Assembly: GCF_026723825.1 (NCBI RefSeq)
Contig: NZ_CP113519.1
Coordinates: 3,100,001-3,164,000 of the forward strand
Length of the DNA: 64,000 nt
DNA from: Pseudomonas sp. GOM7
GTDB lineage: Bacteria > Pseudomonadota > Gammaproteobacteria > Pseudomonadales > Pseudomonadaceae
Reading direction: 5' to 3'
Within the stretch, counting starts at the first letter, position 1. The number at the start of each line of letters is the position of its first letter. This document shows, in pieces, positions 17,054-24,871 of this stretch. A model generated the notes under the pieces. It had not been told where the DNA came from. It did no database searches and was given only the letters and a program-made list of their open reading frames with translations. The translations under genes and the position numbers were made by a program.

Positions 17054-18010
17054 CTATGCCTCCTGCCGCGCCTGCAAGAACTGCAGAGCCTGATACAGTG
17101 CGCGCACCTTGGGCATGTCCTGCCCTGCCGCAGCGGCAGCTGCCAGCGGCGTGGCGTAGATGGCCTGCAGTTCGGCCGGGCGGCGCTGGGCGAAATCGTA
17201 GTACATGCTCGGCAGATAATCGGGCATGCGCTCGGTGGCCGCCAGCAGCTTGTCGGCATAGTTCTCCGGCATGTCGTGACCGAGCGCCTGTGCGGCCTGC
17301 ACCACCTCGAGCATCAGGTCGCGGATCAGCGCACGGCTGCTGGGATTGCCCATCATCGCCTTGGTATCGGCATCGAGCAGTACCGAAAGGCCGTTGTAGG
17401 GCACGTTCCACACCAGCTTCTGCCAACGGGTCTGTTCGAGTTTGGCCATGGCCTGCGAATCCAGACCCGCCTTGCGAAACAGTTCCGCGCCCTCGTCCAC
17501 CAAGCTACGCCGAGCCTCGTCATCCTCGGCTGGGCCACTGTGGTAGGCCAGGTTGATGGCGCCCAGGGCCTGATGCTCGATTACCCCTGGCGCACTGCGG
17601 TGAACGCAGATGTAGCACAGGCCACCGAGCAGATGCAGGCCGTCGTCCAGCAAGGGACGCAGCGCCGTCTCCACGCCCAGGCCGTTCTGCAGCAACACGA
17701 CGCGCGCACCCGGCGCCGCTGCCTGATTGATCAGCGGGGCCAGTTCGGCATTGGCCGTGGTCTTGGCGCCCACCAGCAGCCAGTCACAGGCCGGCATGTC
17801 CTCGGCATGGCGATAGGCCTGCACCGGCTGCAGATGCAGCGCACCATGCACCTGGCTGTTGAGCTGCAGGCCATTGGCAGCCACGGCCGGGTACTCACTG
17901 CGCAGGAGAAAATGCACATCGAAACCAGCACGTGCCAGCAGCAGGCCATAGAAGCCACCAATGGCGCCAGTGCCAATGATGCCGATACGTGGCGCGGGAT
18001 TAAGGGTCAT
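17054..18010 (-). CDS. Ketopantoate reductase-family (PanE-like) oxidoreductase
   Basis: 318 aa. The N-terminal Rossmann motif RIGIIGTGAIGGFYG has the GxGxxG of NADPH-dependent ketopantoate reductases. The C-terminal helical domain has KLVWNVPYNGLSVLLDADT, containing the conserved Lys and Asn, and the DM(L/P)EN-like segment typical of PanE. The enzyme would reduce 2-dehydropantoate to pantoate, but many Pseudomonas PanE-like paralogs act on other 2-keto acids, so panE is not assigned. Its ATG shares one base with the preceding stop (TGATG at 18008-18012), indicating translational coupling to the thioredoxin-fold gene. Confidence 0.85.
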   Translation of the reverse strand: MTLNPAPRIGIIGTGAIGGFYGLLLARAGFDVHFLLRSEYPAVAANGLQLNSQVHGALHLQPVQAYRHAEDMPACDWLLVGAKTTANAELAPLINQAAAPGARVVLLQNGLGVETALRPLLDDGLHLLGGLCYICVHRSAPGVIEHQALGAINLAYHSGPAEDDEARRSLVDEGAELFRKAGLDSQAMAKLEQTRWQKLVWNVPYNGLSVLLDADTKAMMGNPSSRALIRDLMLEVVQAAQALGHDMPENYADKLLAATERMPDYLPSMYYDFAQRRPAELQAIYATPLAAAAAAGQDMPKVRALYQALQFLQARQEA

Positions 18011-18396
18011 CAGGGAAGCTCCTCAGCCGGGCGACGCAGGGCGTGGCCGACGGCAGTGATCAGTTCGGAAGACGTGAGAGGTGCCGACAGGGCGCCATGA
18101 AATTGACCGTTTCGCACGATGAACAATGCAGGCAGATGAAAGACTTCGTAACGCGTCACCAAACCGGCATTGTGCCCGGCATCGATCCAGCACAGGCGAT
18201 CCACCGGAAGGCCCATGCCAGGCAGGCTCTGCCGTGCCCAGCGACAACTGGCACAGCCCATGCTAGTGAAGATCAGCAGCGATATGCCGTCGAGGTCGAG
18301 CAAGTGTCGGTCGGCATCCAGATCGGTCAACTCCAGTTGTATGGCTATACTGGAGTCACTGATATCACTTTGCCTGCAGTCGAGGTCAGTGCTCAT
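18010..18396 (-). CDS. Thioredoxin-fold protein with CxxC
   Basis: 128 aa. Thioredoxin-like core ISLLIFTSMGCASCRWARQSLP with the redox pair Cys48-Cys51 (CASC in place of CGPC), and a cis-Pro segment EVFHLPALFIVRNGQF. No signal peptide, so a cytoplasmic thiol-disulfide protein is likely. Its ATG (18394-18396) overlaps by two bases the ATG of the divergent PilZ gene within CATG, so the first ~20 codons must also contain the other gene's leader. Another in-frame start (a TTG in the coding strand near residue 23) cannot be excluded. First gene of a three-gene operon with the PanE-like and 5'-nucleotidase genes. Confidence 0.8.
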   Translation of the reverse strand: MSTDLDCRQSDISDSSIAIQLELTDLDADRHLLDLDGISLLIFTSMGCASCRWARQSLPGMGLPVDRLCWIDAGHNAGLVTRYEVFHLPALFIVRNGQFHGALSAPLTSSELITAVGHALRRPAEELP

Positions 18397-18808
18397 GCGT
18401 AAATTTCTGCGTCATCCCAGCGACATGCCGGTGGAACTGGTTCTGCGCAGGCAAGCCAATATCCCGCGACAAAGACTGCACAATATCAGCCTCGGCGGGG
18501 TGGCGTGCAACTCGAGTCGCGCCTTTCGCCGCGGTACCGCAATAGAGATGCGCATCCCGCTGCTGGGCGAACAGGCCCGTTACCCAGGCGTCGTCGCCTG
18601 GTGTCGGCGTCAGGCCGACGACTATCTGGTCGGCATCGCCTTCACCGACGAGGACACCCTGTTTCGCGCGCGTATGGTCGAACAAGTGTGCCAGATCCAG
18701 CATTACCGGCAGCAGCTTGAACGGCACCAGGGCGCCCCCGTCTCCATCGAACACTGCGCGCAGGAATGGATCGCCCAGCATGCCGCCGGCTTTCCGCAAT
18801 TGTCCTGA
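18395..18808 (+). CDS. PilZ-domain c-di-GMP-binding protein
   Basis: 137 aa from ATG 18395, with GAGG nine bases upstream. The c-di-GMP ligands of the PilZ family are present: RxxxR at the very start (MRKFLRH, Arg2 and Arg6) and NxSxxG (NISLGG) near residue 30. The barrel continues with GVVAWCRRQADDYLVGIAFTDED. After ~100 residues comes a short helical tail. Single-domain PilZ proteins act as c-di-GMP adaptors for motility or secretion machinery; the partner is unknown. The start codon overlaps that of the divergent thioredoxin-fold gene. Confidence 0.87.
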   Translation: MRKFLRHPSDMPVELVLRRQANIPRQRLHNISLGGVACNSSRAFRRGTAIEMRIPLLGEQARYPGVVAWCRRQADDYLVGIAFTDEDTLFRARMVEQVCQIQHYRQQLERHQGAPVSIEHCAQEWIAQHAAGFPQLS

Positions 18809-18972
18809 AGAGTCCGTCTATCGACCTCATTGGCCCTTCGCCCCATTGTCGCGCCGCGCCTTACGCGCTAAGGTTCGGCTCCCCCTGCTTGAACTGGCCG
18901 TGTCTACCATACCAGGGGAACGCTGGCGGCCTGCACCCGTGACCCGACGACCCTGACCTGATGACAAGCACG

Positions 18973-20049
18973 ATGGCTGATTTACCGATCAACGACCTCA
19001 ACGTCGCCTCCAATGAAACGCTGATCACCCCGGATCAGCTCAAGCGCGAAATTCCCCTGACCGATGCGGCGCAAGAGACCGTCGCCAACGGTCGCCAGGT
19101 GGTGCGTGACATCCTCGACGGCAGCGATCACCGTCTGTTCGTCGTGGTCGGCCCCTGCTCCATCCATGACATCAAGGCCGCACATGAATATGCCGAGCGC
19201 CTCAAGGTGCTGGCTGCCGAGGTTTCCGACACATTGTTCCTGGTGATGCGCGTGTACTTCGAGAAGCCGCGTACCACCGTGGGCTGGAAAGGCCTGATCA
19301 ACGATCCCTACCTCGACGACTCGTTCAAGATCCAGGATGGCCTGCACATCGGTCGCAAGCTGCTGCTCGATCTCGCCGAGATGGGCCTGCCCACCGCCAC
19401 CGAAGCGCTCGACCCGATCTCCCCGCAATACCTGCAGGATCTGATTAGCTGGTCGGCCATCGGCGCCCGCACCACCGAATCGCAGACCCACCGCGAGATG
19501 GCCTCCGGCCTGTCCTCGGCCGTCGGTTTCAAGAACGGCACCGATGGCGGCCTGACGGTGGCCATCAACGCTCTGCAATCGGTATCCAGCCCGCACCGTT
19601 TCCTCGGCATCAATCCCCAGGGTGGCGTCTCCATCGTCACCACCAAGGGCAACGCCTATGGCCATGTGGTGCTGCGCGGCGGCAACGGCAAACCCAACTA
19701 TGATTCGGTCAGCGTTGCCATTTGCGAGCAGGAACTGACCAAGGCCGGCATCCGCCCGAACATCATGGTCGACTGCAGCCACGCCAACTCCAACAAGGAT
19801 CCGGCCCTGCAACCGCTGGTGATGGAGAACGTCGCCAACCAGATCCTCGAAGGCAACAACTCCATCGTTGGCCTGATGGTGGAAAGCCACCTGGGCTGGG
19901 GCAACCAGTCGATTCCGAAGAACCTCTGCGACCTCAAGTACGGTGTGTCCATCACCGACGCCTGCATCGACTGGGACACCACCGAGAAGGCGCTGCGCAG
20001 CATGCATGCCAAACTCAAGGATGTACTGCCCAAGCGCCAGCGTAGCTGA
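18973..20049 (+). CDS. aroF: 3-deoxy-D-arabino-heptulosonate-7-phosphate synthase
   Basis: 358 aa from ATG 18973 (MADLPINDLN), the start used by the P. aeruginosa homolog; the ATG at 18961 is in frame. Type I-alpha DAHP synthase: FVVVGPCSIHD, MRVYFEKPRTTVGWKG (PEP- and metal-binding PCSIH and KPRT motifs), SWSAIGARTTESQTHREMASG, GFKNGTDGG, VDCSHANSNKD, GLMVESHLGWGNQ. It joins PEP and erythrose 4-phosphate in the first step of aromatic amino-acid synthesis. The residues setting feedback type were not resolved. Followed by a strong terminator. Which of several paralogs this is rests on synteny. Confidence 0.92.
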   Translation: MADLPINDLNVASNETLITPDQLKREIPLTDAAQETVANGRQVVRDILDGSDHRLFVVVGPCSIHDIKAAHEYAERLKVLAAEVSDTLFLVMRVYFEKPRTTVGWKGLINDPYLDDSFKIQDGLHIGRKLLLDLAEMGLPTATEALDPISPQYLQDLISWSAIGARTTESQTHREMASGLSSAVGFKNGTDGGLTVAINALQSVSSPHRFLGINPQGGVSIVTTKGNAYGHVVLRGGNGKPNYDSVSVAICEQELTKAGIRPNIMVDCSHANSNKDPALQPLVMENVANQILEGNNSIVGLMVESHLGWGNQSIPKNLCDLKYGVSITDACIDWDTTEKALRSMHAKLKDVLPKRQRS

Positions 20050-20066
20050 GCGCTTCATGCGCAAAC

Positions 20067-20096
20067 GAAAACGCCGGGCATTGCCCGGCGTTTTTC
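20067..20096 (+). terminator. Rho-independent terminator after DAHP synthase
   Basis: AAAACGCCGGGCA-TTGCCCGGCG-TTTTT: a nine- to ten-pair GC-rich stem with a U-tract, 20 bases after the stop. Confidence 0.93.
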
Positions 20097-20110
20097 TGTG
20101 CCCTGAACGT

Positions 20111-20389
20111 TCAGCTCACCTGATGGCGCTGGCGACGCTCCAGGTAGCGCTCGACGTAGGAGCAGGACGGGATCACGGTATAGCCTCGGTTTTCGGCATA
20201 GCGCAGGGCGTGCTCGGTCAAGGCTGCGGCGATGCCACGGCCGCGCAGGGAGTTGGGCACGAAGGTGCGGTAGATATCCAGCGTCTGCTTGCCCAGATCC
20301 ATGTAGGCCAGGTAGGCGCGATCACCGTCGACGGTGGTCACGAACTGATGACTGGCCTCATCGTGATGAATGGATAACGCTTCGCTCAT
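20111..20389 (-). CDS. Small GNAT-family N-acetyltransferase
   Basis: 92 aa from ATG 20389 (MSEALSIHHDEASHQF), with GAGGAG five bases upstream; the longer open frame to 20566 is not needed. Core motif VPNSLRGRGIAAALTEHALRYAENRGYTVIPSCSYVERYLERR contains the acetyl-CoA pyrophosphate loop RGRGIA typical of the short COG2388/YjdJ-type GNAT family. The acceptor substrate of these small proteins is generally unknown. Convergent with the DAHP synthase gene; monocistronic. Confidence 0.87.
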   Translation of the reverse strand: MSEALSIHHDEASHQFVTTVDGDRAYLAYMDLGKQTLDIYRTFVPNSLRGRGIAAALTEHALRYAENRGYTVIPSCSYVERYLERRQRHQVS

Positions 20390-20558
20390 ATCAACTCCTC
20401 TGTCCGTCGTACGCTTTCTCCGAAGCGCCTCGGTGCAGCGGCAACCTTCTGCTACTCGACGGCCAGCGGCCGGAAATGCCTGAAACCTGCCCTGCAACAA
20501 TCTGCAATCCTTGCAGCTTAGCAGGGCACGTGGGTAACAGTCATGCGTAATCAACCAC

Positions 20559-21935
20559 TTACACAAGGCTCAAGACGGCAATACAGGCCAGGCAGGCGAC
20601 CACAGGAATCAGCACGGTGATGACGAAGATATCCTTGTAGGCCTGCTTGTGGGTCAGGCCCATGATCATCAGCAGGGCGATGACCGCGCCGCAATGCGGC
20701 AACGAATCGAGCCCACCGGCGGCGATATTGGCGATACGGTGCAATATCTCCGGCTCGATGCCCATTTCCAGATAACGCGGTGCCAGCGTCTGCATGAAGA
20801 TTTGCAGGCCGCCCGATGACGAACCAACGATACCCGAAACCACGCTGACCGAAGCGAATACCGAAAGCAACGGCGGCAGCTCGACCGAGACGATCCACTG
20901 AGCGAACTGGGCGAAACCCGGCGTCTGCGTTACCACCCCACCAAAGCCGATCACAGCCGCGGTGTTGAGCAGCGGCATGATCGCATCATCCGCGCCCTGC
21001 CCCAGCGTCTGCAACAGGTTGCGGCGCAACGCCGGGAACATCAGGATCGCCAGGCCGGTAGCCAGCACCAACGCCAGACTGGGCCAGAGGATCGGTTGCG
21101 CCTGACTGAACGCCAGCAGCCCGCCGAGCATCCCATCGCCCGCCACGACCATACCGGACAGCGCCAAAAGACGCGGCAGCAAAATGATGCCCAGGACGGC
21201 GACGATCGGCATCACCGCCATCCCCCAGTGCGGCCCGCTGCCAGGCGTGCCGGCCAAGTGCGCCATGCGCTCGTCCTGAGCATTGGCCTCGAAGCCCTCG
21301 CCGCGCTCACGGGCCAGGCGCCACTCACGCTGCAGGTAGGCCATGCCCAGCCCGACCATCAGCAGGCTCGCCAGCAGGCCGATCCAGGCTCCGGCGAACA
21401 GATCAGTGCCCAGAGCGCTGGCGGCAATTACGTTATGGATCGATGGCGAGCCCGGCAGCGCGGTCATGGTGAAGCTTCCCGCGCCAAGAGCAATGGCGCC
21501 ACAGAACAGGCGCTTGGGCAGATTGGCCTCGCGCATCAGGGAAATCCCCAAGGGGTACATGGTGAAGATCACCACGAACACCACCACACCACCATAGGTC
21601 AGCACTGCGCAGACCAGCATTGCCACCCACAGCGTGCGTTGCGTGCCCAAGCCACGCGTAATGGCCTGAGCAATGCTGCTGGCAGCCTGGCTGGCAGCCA
21701 TCACCTTGCCGAAGATGGCGCCACAGAGAAACAGCACGAAGAACTTGCCAGCGAAGGTAAAGGCTCCCAGTGGGCCAAACGGAAAATACTCCAGCAATGC
21801 CTTGGGCACCTGCACCGCATTGGTCAAGGCCACCAGGATCGCGCACAGCAGCGCAGCGATGAAGATGTTCACCCCACGCAGCGCCATGAAGATCAACAGC
21901 GCCAGCCCCACTAACAAGCCCAAGTTACCCAGCAT
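20559..21935 (-). CDS. GntP-family proton/carboxylate symporter
   Basis: 458 aa, about twelve hydrophobic segments. Family motifs are MYPLGISLMREANLPKRLFCGAIALGAGSFTMTALPGSPSIHN (the GxGSFTMTALPGSPxIxN block of GntP-type permeases) and SGGLQIFMQTLAPRY ... AGGLDSLPHCGAVIALL. Relatives carry gluconate, 3-hydroxybutyrate and similar acids; the SxPHCGAV block resembles the hydroxybutyrate/short-acid branch, but the substrate is inferred only weakly. Inner membrane. AGGGG lies about ten bases before the ATG. Monocistronic. The 281-base gap to oprI holds the oprI promoter region and a hairpin. Confidence 0.85.
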   Translation of the reverse strand: MLGNLGLLVGLALLIFMALRGVNIFIAALLCAILVALTNAVQVPKALLEYFPFGPLGAFTFAGKFFVLFLCGAIFGKVMAASQAASSIAQAITRGLGTQRTLWVAMLVCAVLTYGGVVVFVVIFTMYPLGISLMREANLPKRLFCGAIALGAGSFTMTALPGSPSIHNVIAASALGTDLFAGAWIGLLASLLMVGLGMAYLQREWRLARERGEGFEANAQDERMAHLAGTPGSGPHWGMAVMPIVAVLGIILLPRLLALSGMVVAGDGMLGGLLAFSQAQPILWPSLALVLATGLAILMFPALRRNLLQTLGQGADDAIMPLLNTAAVIGFGGVVTQTPGFAQFAQWIVSVELPPLLSVFASVSVVSGIVGSSSGGLQIFMQTLAPRYLEMGIEPEILHRIANIAAGGLDSLPHCGAVIALLMIMGLTHKQAYKDIFVITVLIPVVACLACIAVLSLV

Positions 21936-22119
21936 CTTTTAAGCCCCTTATTGTTGTAGTTGGATTGCGCTGGCCTTGCGGCATCGCCGACCTAACCTAC
22001 TGCACCCTCTTTAAGTCGAGCCAGCGACTTTTTGTTTGTTTTTTGTACAAACCACTGCAGCGGCGCGTGCTGCGTCACTCAGAGAGTGAAAAAAAGATGT
22101 CACTCTTGCCTTCACTCAG

Positions 22120-22147
22120 TTTACTTACTGGAACTAACAGGTAGTAT
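22120..22147 (+). promoter_or_regulatory. Candidate sigma-70 promoter of oprI
   Basis: TTTACT at 22120-22125 and TAGTAT at 22142-22147 with a 16-base spacer, about 70 bases upstream of the oprI start. The hexamers are only partial matches; the call rests mainly on position. Confidence 0.35.
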
Positions 22148-22158
22148 GTACGCCGGCT

Positions 22159-22181
22159 AATTTCCCAAAGTAGGGAAATTG
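22159..22181 (+). promoter_or_regulatory. 5'-leader hairpin upstream of oprI
   Basis: AATTTCCC-AAAGTA-GGGAAATT, a perfect eight-pair stem ending about 36 bases before the oprI ATG. It would be transcribed in the leader if the upstream promoter candidate is right. A stable 5' stem commonly protects abundant lipoprotein mRNAs; the function here is inferred. Confidence 0.5.
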
Positions 22182-22216
22182 CTTTTTATGGAAAACTCCA
22201 CCTTAAGGGGAACACG

Positions 22217-22468
22217 ATGAACAACGTTCTGAAATTCTCTGCTCTGGCTCTGGCCGCTGTTCTGGCTACTGGCTGCAGCAGCATGTCCAAAGAAACCGAA
22301 GCTCGTCTGACTGCTACCGAAGACGCTGCTGCTCGCGCTCAAGCCCGTGCCGATGAAGCCTACCGCAAGGCCGATGAAGCTCTGGCTGCTGCTCAGAAGG
22401 CTCAGCAGACCGCTGACGAAGCCAACGAGCGCGCTCTGCGCATGCTGGAAAAAGCTAGCCGCAAGTAA
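22217..22468 (+). CDS. oprI: Major outer-membrane lipoprotein I
   Basis: 83 aa. Signal peptide with lipobox LATGC, so Cys20 is the lipidated residue; [33 protein letters not shown] continues as an Ala-rich heptad coiled coil, and the C-terminus is ASRK with the terminal Lys that links Lpp-type proteins to peptidoglycan. OprI is the Pseudomonas counterpart of Braun lipoprotein and very abundant. A GGGG site lies ten bases upstream. Convergent with an L,D-transpeptidase gene, the enzyme class that joins Lpp to peptidoglycan in enteric bacteria. Confidence 0.96.
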   Translation: MNNVLKFSALALAAVLATGCSSMSKETEARLTATEDAAARAQARADEAYRKADEALAAAQKAQQTADEANERALRMLEKASRK

Positions 22469-22486
22469 TAGCGACGGGCTTTTCAG

Positions 22487-22519
22487 AAAGCCGATCCGGG
22501 CAACCGGGTCGGCTTTTTT
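22487..22519 (+). terminator. Rho-independent terminator of oprI
   Basis: AAAGCCGATCCGGG-CAAC-CGGGTCGGCTTTTTT: a long GC-rich stem with U-tract 18 bases after the oprI stop. Confidence 0.9.
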
Positions 22520-22815
22520 GTTGCCTGCCATCCCTGGCGGCAACCCTTCGGGCCGTCGCAAGCGACGTCAAAAATTGCTCCTGGCAATTTTTTGTTGCCT
22601 GCCCCGCCTTGGTGACACCCTTCGAGCCGTCGCAAGCGACGTCAAAAATTGCTCCCGGCAATTTTTTGTTGTCTGCCCCGCCTTGGTGACACCCTTCGGG
22701 CCGTCGCAAGTGACGTCAAAAACTGCTCCCGGCAATTTTTTTGTTGCCTGCCCCGCCTTGGTGACACCCTTCGGGCCGTCGCAAGCGACGTCAAAAATTG
22801 CCCTCGGCAATTCGT
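22518..22815. repeat. Four-unit 74-75 bp tandem array
   Basis: Units start at 22518, 22592, 22666 and 22741. Each reads TTGTTGCCTGCC ... then a hairpin GTCGCAAGCGAC and then a second hairpin AAATTGCTCCCGGCAATTT, ending in T's. The first and last units are diverged in their left third ('atccctggcggc' instead of 'ccgccttggtg'). The array lies between the convergent oprI and L,D-transpeptidase genes, downstream of the oprI terminator. Confidence 0.92.
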
Positions 22816-22839
22816 CCCATCCCTGGCGGCTAGGCAATA

Positions 22840-22874
22840 AAAAACCCGCCGATGCGAACATGGGCGGGCTTTTC
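22840..22874 (-). terminator. Terminator of the L,D-transpeptidase gene
   Basis: On the minus strand GCCCGCCCATG ... CGGCGGGTTTTTT: stem CCCGCC/GGCGGG with a U-tract, just downstream of the stop at 22887. Confidence 0.8.
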
Positions 22875-22886
22875 GGGGCATCAGGC

Positions 22887-23846
22887 TCAGAACGACGGCT
22901 GTTCGCTGCTAGCAACCACGCCACCACTGGCCTGGGCGATGACCACCGGCAAGCCATCTTCGGCCGCGACGACTTCACGCACGCTGTCCCAGTCCAGGCG
23001 CAAGCCAGTGAGATCGTCACGCTTGAGCAACGCATTGATCACCGCAGTGTGCTTGTCCACCACCGAGGGCTCGCCTTTTTCGTTCAGCGGGGCGTGCGCC
23101 TCCAAGTACACCTTGCCGCCACTGAGGCCGAACTTGTAGGGCTCGTTGATGATACGCACCGGCGTATTTACCGGCGCCATCGCCGCCAGTTCCAGGACGT
23201 TGTGGTTGAACATGCGGAAGCAGCCATGGCTGACCTGCATGCCGATACCGAACTTCTTGTTTGAACCGTGGATCAGGTAGCCAGGGAAGGACAGAGACAT
23301 CTTGTAAGGGCCCAGCGGGTTGTCCGGCCCCGGCGGCACCATGGTCGGCAGCGGATCGCCGTCTGCCGCATGCTCCTCGCGGATGGACTTGGGTGGGTAC
23401 CAGGCCGGGTTTGGCGTCTTGGCGGTAATGCGCCCGGTGCCAAGCGGAGAGCCCCAACCCTCACGGCCGATGCCGAGCGGGAAGGTGTACACCACGTTCT
23501 TGTCTTTCGGGTAGTAGTACAGGCGGTACTCAGCGAGATTGATCACGATCCCCTCGCGTGGGCCAGGCGGCAGGATGAAGCGAGTCGGCAGGACGACCTC
23601 CTTGCCTTCGCCCGGCAACCAAGGATCGACACCCGGGTTGGCCGCCACCATTTCCAGATAGCCCAGGTTATTGGCCGTACCCAGATCGGCGAAGGTGTCC
23701 TCGTACTTGGCCTTGACTACCTGCACCTGACCGACGATGTCCTCGCCAGGAGGAGGCAGGGGAAATTCGAGCGCCTGAACGGCAGTACTGGAGCACAGAG
23801 CCAGCACAGCGAGACAACGGTTGACCGCAGAGAATCGCGACAACAT
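22887..23846 (-). CDS. L,D-transpeptidase (YkuD domain)
   Basis: 319 aa. Signal peptide to about residue 25 (STAVQA), a LysM-like peptidoglycan-binding stretch at about residues 35-90 (TFADLGTANNLGYLEMVAANPGVD), then the YkuD domain at about 98-235. Catalytic signature HGSNKKFG ... SHGCFRM with His193 and Cys209. A C-terminal tail of about 80 residues follows. Periplasmic; it forms 3-3 crosslinks or attaches lipoprotein to meso-DAP. Its position next to oprI suggests OprI anchoring, which is inference. The reading direction converges on oprI; a terminator follows. Confidence 0.92.
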   Translation of the reverse strand: MLSRFSAVNRCLAVLALCSSTAVQALEFPLPPPGEDIVGQVQVVKAKYEDTFADLGTANNLGYLEMVAANPGVDPWLPGEGKEVVLPTRFILPPGPREGIVINLAEYRLYYYPKDKNVVYTFPLGIGREGWGSPLGTGRITAKTPNPAWYPPKSIREEHAADGDPLPTMVPPGPDNPLGPYKMSLSFPGYLIHGSNKKFGIGMQVSHGCFRMFNHNVLELAAMAPVNTPVRIINEPYKFGLSGGKVYLEAHAPLNEKGEPSVVDKHTAVINALLKRDDLTGLRLDWDSVREVVAAEDGLPVVIAQASGGVVASSEQPSF

Positions 23847-23917
23847 CCGGGAATCCTTGATGGGTTGAAAGTTGAGTGAAGTCGATTGTACACCGCAGCC
23901 TGAAGCCTAGGCAGCCA

Positions 23918-24199
23918 TCAGCCATCCGCCCAGTTGGAGCACAGGCCCTGACGCTGCGTCTGCAGCATCGCCAGACAATCCGGGCAGAGGCGCCGATCGC
24001 GCAGCGACTCGCTTTGCAGCGCTCGCCAACGGGGTTGCGCCGGCAACAGTCCACCACACAGAGTACGGTCGGCATGGCCGCCCAGGCGCAACTGCCGAGC
24101 CACCAGGTGCAGACGCACTTCGCGACAGGCGAACAGATCGAGCTGTTCGTCCGGCTCGATAAGCTGGTAGGCATGAATAGACCAGGCAGGACGCGGCAT
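23918..24199 (-). CDS. Small hypothetical protein with CxxC (zinc-ribbon-like)
   Basis: 93 aa from ATG 24199 (MPRPAWSIHAYQLIEPDEQLDLFACREVRLHL). It has four or five cysteines, including a CPDC near residue 72 (RDRRLCPDCLAMLQTQ) and an earlier ACR-x-H-like pair, suggesting a small zinc-binding domain. No signal peptide. It lies between the L,D-transpeptidase and tesA on the same strand, a position where P. aeruginosa also has a small uncharacterised gene (recalled). Not recognised beyond this. A GGAGCTACA site lies upstream of the ATG. Confidence 0.7.
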   Translation of the reverse strand: MPRPAWSIHAYQLIEPDEQLDLFACREVRLHLVARQLRLGGHADRTLCGGLLPAQPRWRALQSESLRDRRLCPDCLAMLQTQRQGLCSNWADG

Positions 24200-24255
24200 C
24201 TGTAGCTCCGGGGCGGGGTCGCCACATTAGCCGAAAGGCCCTGGCGGGAAAAGCC

Positions 24256-24861
24256 TCAGAGCAGCGGCTCGAGAGCTGGCCAAGCGTTATCGAGCAGTAC
24301 TGGCTGAGCCGCGACATTCGGATGGATGCCATCGGCCTGCATCATCCCCGGCACCCCGCCGACGCCCTCGAGGAAGAACGGCACCAGGGCGACCTGATAC
24401 GCCTGCGCCACGTCATCGAACACCTGAGCGAAGGCGGCGGTGTAACGCGCGCCATAATTCGGTGGCAACCTCATCCCCAAAATGAGTACCTTGGCCCCAG
24501 CCTGCTGCGACTGCTCGACCATCGACGCAAGATTCTGTTGCAATTGCGCAGGCGGCTGGCCACGCAGGCCATCGTTACCTCCCAATTCGATGATCACCAC
24601 TTCAGGGTGATGCTCAGCGAGCAGCGCTGGCAGCCGCGCCAAGCCGCCTGCGCTGGTATCGCCACTGATCGAGGCATTGACCACGCGATGGTCGAAACCC
24701 TCGTCCGAAAGGCGTTTTTCCAGCAACGCCAGCCAACCCTGGCGACTATCCAGGCCAAAAGCGGCGCTGATACTATCGCCGACCACAAGCAGGGTGCCTG
24801 CAACCGCCCCCTGGGCCCAGAACAGCAGGGCCAAGGCACCACTCAGCCACCATGCACGCAT
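24256..24861 (-). CDS. tesA: Periplasmic arylesterase/thioesterase I (SGNH hydrolase)
   Basis: 201 aa from ATG 24861, with GGAG six bases upstream; the length matches P. aeruginosa TesA. Signal peptide MRAWWLSGALALLFWAQGAVA, then SGNH block I VVGDSISAAFG (nucleophile Ser), block III ELGGNDGLRG and block V DGIHPN. It is a lysophospholipase/arylesterase/thioesterase of the periplasm. Divergent from ybbA with only ten bases between the two start codons, the same arrangement as tesA/ybbA in E. coli. Confidence 0.95.
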   Translation of the reverse strand: MRAWWLSGALALLFWAQGAVAGTLLVVGDSISAAFGLDSRQGWLALLEKRLSDEGFDHRVVNASISGDTSAGGLARLPALLAEHHPEVVIIELGGNDGLRGQPPAQLQQNLASMVEQSQQAGAKVLILGMRLPPNYGARYTAAFAQVFDDVAQAYQVALVPFFLEGVGGVPGMMQADGIHPNVAAQPVLLDNAWPALEPLL

Positions 24862-24871
24862 TGGATTCTCC

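Noticed and set aside
15974..18100. Plus-strand open frame of 708 codons
   Set aside because: Antisense to the 5'-nucleotidase and PanE-like genes, both of which have clear family motifs.
22518..22815. CRISPR array
   Set aside because: Units are contiguous tandem copies without unique spacers, and no cas genes are present.
22568..23035. Minus-strand open frame with repeated GVTKAGQ units
   Set aside because: It arises from the 74-75 bp tandem array read in frame and runs antisense into the L,D-transpeptidase gene.
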